A stretch of DNA of 8,403 nt from Verrucomicrobia bacterium UBA3761 (GTDB lineage Bacteria; Verrucomicrobiota; Kiritimatiellia; RFP12; UBA1067): NCBI GenBank assembly GCA_002371135.1, contig DFGB01000036.1:8169-16571 (forward strand), written 5' to 3'. A program made the position numbers and the translations under genes. Shown here in pieces: positions 7,119 to 8,403 of the stretch. The notes under the pieces are model-generated. The model ran no database searches, was not told the DNA's origin, and worked only from the letters and a program-made list of their open reading frames with translations. Positions within the stretch are counted from its first letter, which is position 1, and each line of letters begins with the position of its first letter.

Positions 7119-7247
7119 AGCCTTCCATTTTTTAACACAGAGGCACAGAGACACAGAGGAACACAGAGAACTTTTCAACCTTTCAACCTTTCAACTTTTC
7201 AACTTTTTCTCTGTGCCTCTGTGCCTCTGTGTTAAAAATGGAAGGCT
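7119..7247. repeat. Long inverted repeat with CACAGAGR 8-bp units in its arms
   Basis: The left arm (7119-7159) and right arm (7208-7247) are complementary over about 40 bases with one single-base gap in a T-run and two transition mismatches. Weaker complementarity extends outward to about 7106 and 7257. Each arm begins AGCCTTCCATTTTT and continues into tandem octamers. The left arm has CACAGAGG, CACAGAGA, CACAGAGG (a further CACAGAGA at 7162-7169 lies outside the arm). The right arm, on the minus strand, has CACAGAGG, CACAGAGG, CACAGAGA. The loop contains a second octamer array. The element lies between the two divergent promoters and overlaps neither. CACAGAGGCACAGAG-like runs are, from general knowledge, recurrent in many environmental bacterial genomes; their function is not established. 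Confidence 0.85.
7172..7203. repeat. Four tandem 8-bp units YTTTCAAC in the loop of the inverted repeat
   Basis: Four back-to-back octamers read TTTTCAAC, CTTTCAAC, CTTTCAAC, TTTTCAAC, varying only C/T at the first base. They fill most of the space between the inverted arms and are followed by a T-run. The unit length matches that of the arm repeats, although the sequences are unrelated. Confidence 0.8.
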
Positions 7248-7281
7248 TGGGCGCAATCCGAAAAATTCTTTTTCTTTTCCG

Positions 7282-7322
7282 GCCGCATTGCCAACTTTTT
7301 CGTTTTGTGCTATAATTGCGGC
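7282..7322. promoter_or_regulatory. Hexamer inverted repeat GCCGCA / TGCGGC bracketing the regulator promoter
   Basis: GCCGCA at 7282-7287 abuts the -35 box and its complement TGCGGC at 7317-7322 abuts the -10 box and the start codon. The exact bracketing could reflect operator half-sites for autoregulation. The 29-base spacing is wide for one dimer site, and the ribokinase promoter has only a related GCGGC after its -10 with no upstream partner. Chance in GC-rich DNA is quite possible. Confidence 0.2.
7288..7316 (+). promoter_or_regulatory. Sigma-70-type promoter of the GntR/LacI regulator
   Basis: TTGCCA (7288-7293), a 17-base spacer and a perfect TATAAT (7311-7316) with extended -10 TG (TGCTATAAT) lie immediately before the regulator. 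The ATG at 7323 begins six bases after the -10, where transcription is expected to start, so the mRNA is predicted to be leaderless. No Shine-Dalgarno is seen before this ATG, which agrees. Confidence 0.75.
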
Positions 7323-8403
7323 ATGAAGTCTGCTGGTGTGAAATATACGGCGATACGCGATACGCTCAAGCGCGAAATCCTCGACGGCAAATACCTCGAG
7401 CGCGAACGCTTCCCGAGCGAAGAGGCCTTGCGCCGCCGTTTTGGCGCGAGCCGCCCGACGATCGAGCGGGCGCTGCGCGAACTGAAGCTCGAAGGCCTCC
7501 TCTCCTCGCGCGCCGGGTCAGGCTCGTTCCTGACCTTCGCCGCGCTCAGCGCCACCGGCGCAATCGGCGTCATTGCGCCAGACTACCGCCGGATCGAATT
7601 CTTCACCGGCCTTTGCGACGCCATCGCCGCCGTGGCGCGCCGGAACAGCTACGACGTCCTTCTTGGCGACGTCTCTGCGCCGGAGGCCGTCTCGGACCGC
7701 GGCGCCTGGGCCATCGCGCTTGCCCAGGCCTACGCGAGGCGCCGCATCGCAGGCGTTCTTCTAGAACCTGTAGACCTCATTCCGGATTCGTTCGAGGCGA
7801 CCGAAAAGGTGCTTGCCGTTTTCGACGAAAGGAAAATCCCCGTCGTGCTGCTCGATCGCGACTACATGCCGTTCCCGGAACGCAGCGCCTACGACCTCGT
7901 CGGCATCGACAACGTCCAGACCGGCTACCGCATCGCACGTCACTTGATAGAAGGCGGCGCCAGGCGCCTCAGGTTCATCACCCACCCCGACTACGCCAAC
8001 ACAATCCGCGCGCGAATCCAGGGAGTGGCGCTCGCGGCGCTAGACTCTGGTCTCGAATGGAAAAATGAATTCGTCCTGGAATGCGAAGAGCCGGACGCGG
8101 CGTTCGTCCGCAAAATCATGAAGGCCTCCGCCGCGCCCGACGCATTCGTCTGCCGCAACGACCCCACGGCCGCCAAGCTCATCCAAGCCTTGGCGCAAAA
8201 CGGCATCGCCGTGCCGGACGGCGTACGCATCGCGAGCTTCGACGATAGTTCCATCGCGCGGCTGGTCACTCCCCCGCTCACCACCATCCGCCAGCCTGTC
8301 CAGACTATGGCCGAAACGGCGGTCGCCTCTCTTTTGCAGCGCATACGCGATTCATCCCTCGCCCCGCGCACAATCCTCCTCGACGCCCCGCTCATCGTCC
8401 GCA
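7323..8403 (+). CDS. GntR/LacI hybrid transcriptional regulator, 3' end beyond right edge
   Basis: The frame is open for 360 codons from ATG 7323 to the edge without a stop. Residues 7-71 are a GntR winged helix: KYTAIRDTLKREILDGKY, then FPSEEALRRRFGASRPTIERALRELKLEGLL and the wing segment SRAGSGSFLT. Residues 79-360 resemble the LacI-family periplasmic-binding-like sensor (GVIAPDYRRIEFFTGL near 82, VGIDNVQTGYRIARHL near 193, IASFDDSSIARLVTPPLTTIRQP near 303-325). The domain combination matches the arrangement of AraR from Bacillus, a sugar-responsive repressor. The closing ILLDAPLIVR is the usual final strand, so only a few residues should be missing. It is transcribed away from the ribokinase operon and most likely controls it and itself in response to ribose, a nucleoside or a related sugar. 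A GTG at 7338 is a possible alternative start but would trim the start of the GntR domain. Confidence 0.9.
   Translation, partial: MKSAGVKYTAIRDTLKREILDGKYLERERFPSEEALRRRFGASRPTIERALRELKLEGLLSSRAGSGSFLTFAALSATGAIGVIAPDYRRIEFFTGLCDAIAAVARRNSYDVLLGDVSAPEAVSDRGAWAIALAQAYARRRIAGVLLEPVDLIPDSFEATEKVLAVFDERKIPVVLLDRDYMPFPERSAYDLVGIDNVQTGYRIARHLIEGGARRLRFITHPDYANTIRARIQGVALAALDSGLEWKNEFVLECEEPDAAFVRKIMKASAAPDAFVCRNDPTAAKLIQALAQNGIAVPDGVRIASFDDSSIARLVTPPLTTIRQPVQTMAETAVASLLQRIRDSSLAPRTILLDAPLIVR

Larger units (their letters stand above)
6993..7322. other. Divergent intergenic control region
   Basis: This 330-base gap separates the ribokinase and regulator starts. It holds one promoter at each end and the octamer inverted-repeat element between them. 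At 7096-7111, CCGATTT occurs twice with nine-base periodicity (7096-7102 and 7105-7111), a possible but weak protein-binding signal. No RNA gene, riboswitch or credible protein-coding ORF was seen here. Confidence 0.6.

Noticed and set aside
7119..7247. CRISPR array
   Set aside because: The units are 8 bases, directly adjacent with no unique spacers, and inverted between the arms.
7119..7247. Intrinsic terminator for either divergent transcript
   Set aside because: It lies upstream of both start codons and outside both predicted transcripts, and its stem is long and repeat-based rather than a compact GC stem with a U-tract.
7051..7326. 91-codon plus-strand ORF across the octamer element
   Set aside because: Its sequence is translated repeat (TQRHRDTEEHRE, STFQLFNFF); it crosses a promoter and has no family features.

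Overview
The window looks like GC-rich chromosomal DNA from a free-living or gut-associated bacterium, most plausibly of the PVC group (Kiritimatiellota, Lentisphaerota or Verrucomicrobiota). This placement rests on gene content: exported PF12831-type flavoproteins, an exported nucleoside hydrolase, a ureide-permease-like DMT transporter and a GntR/LacI hybrid regulator. It also rests on short-unit repeat elements of a kind I associate with that group. It is an inference from protein style, not from a marker gene.

Layout: positions 1-6992 are a single minus-strand block, read from right to left. The genes are a PfkB ribokinase (6992-6087), a ten-helix permease overlapping it by one base (6087-5065), and an exported nucleoside hydrolase carrying an extra C-terminal propeller-like domain (5060-3225). 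A 36-base gap with a heptamer-repeat element follows, then a short ORF (3188-3060) abutting a Tat-exported FAD oxidoreductase (3059-1695). The last gene is a larger, Sec-exported FAD oxidoreductase (from 1681) that runs off the left edge. Spacing and overlaps suggest one operon. A 330-base intergenic region (6993-7322) holds two divergent sigma-70-type promoters and a long inverted-repeat element. To its right a GntR/LacI-type regulator (7323 to the edge) runs on the plus strand and is probably only a few residues short of complete.

How the genes fit together: the exported hydrolase would split a nucleoside or nucleoside-like glycoside outside the cytoplasm. The permease would import the released sugar (or base, or intact nucleoside), and the ribokinase would phosphorylate ribose. 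The divergent regulator has a sugar-binding-protein-like sensor domain and probably controls the operon in response to the sugar. The two exported flavoproteins have no obvious place in ordinary ribose salvage. They are the most intriguing part of the locus and suggest an oxidative step on the nucleoside, its sugar or another glycoside.

Two unrelated repeat elements share one design: inverted arms built from 7- or 8-base tandem units whose unit-to-unit differences between arms are transitions. One supplies the last codons and stop of the hydrolase gene and encodes a signal-peptide-like heptad in a small ORF. The other sits between the divergent promoters.
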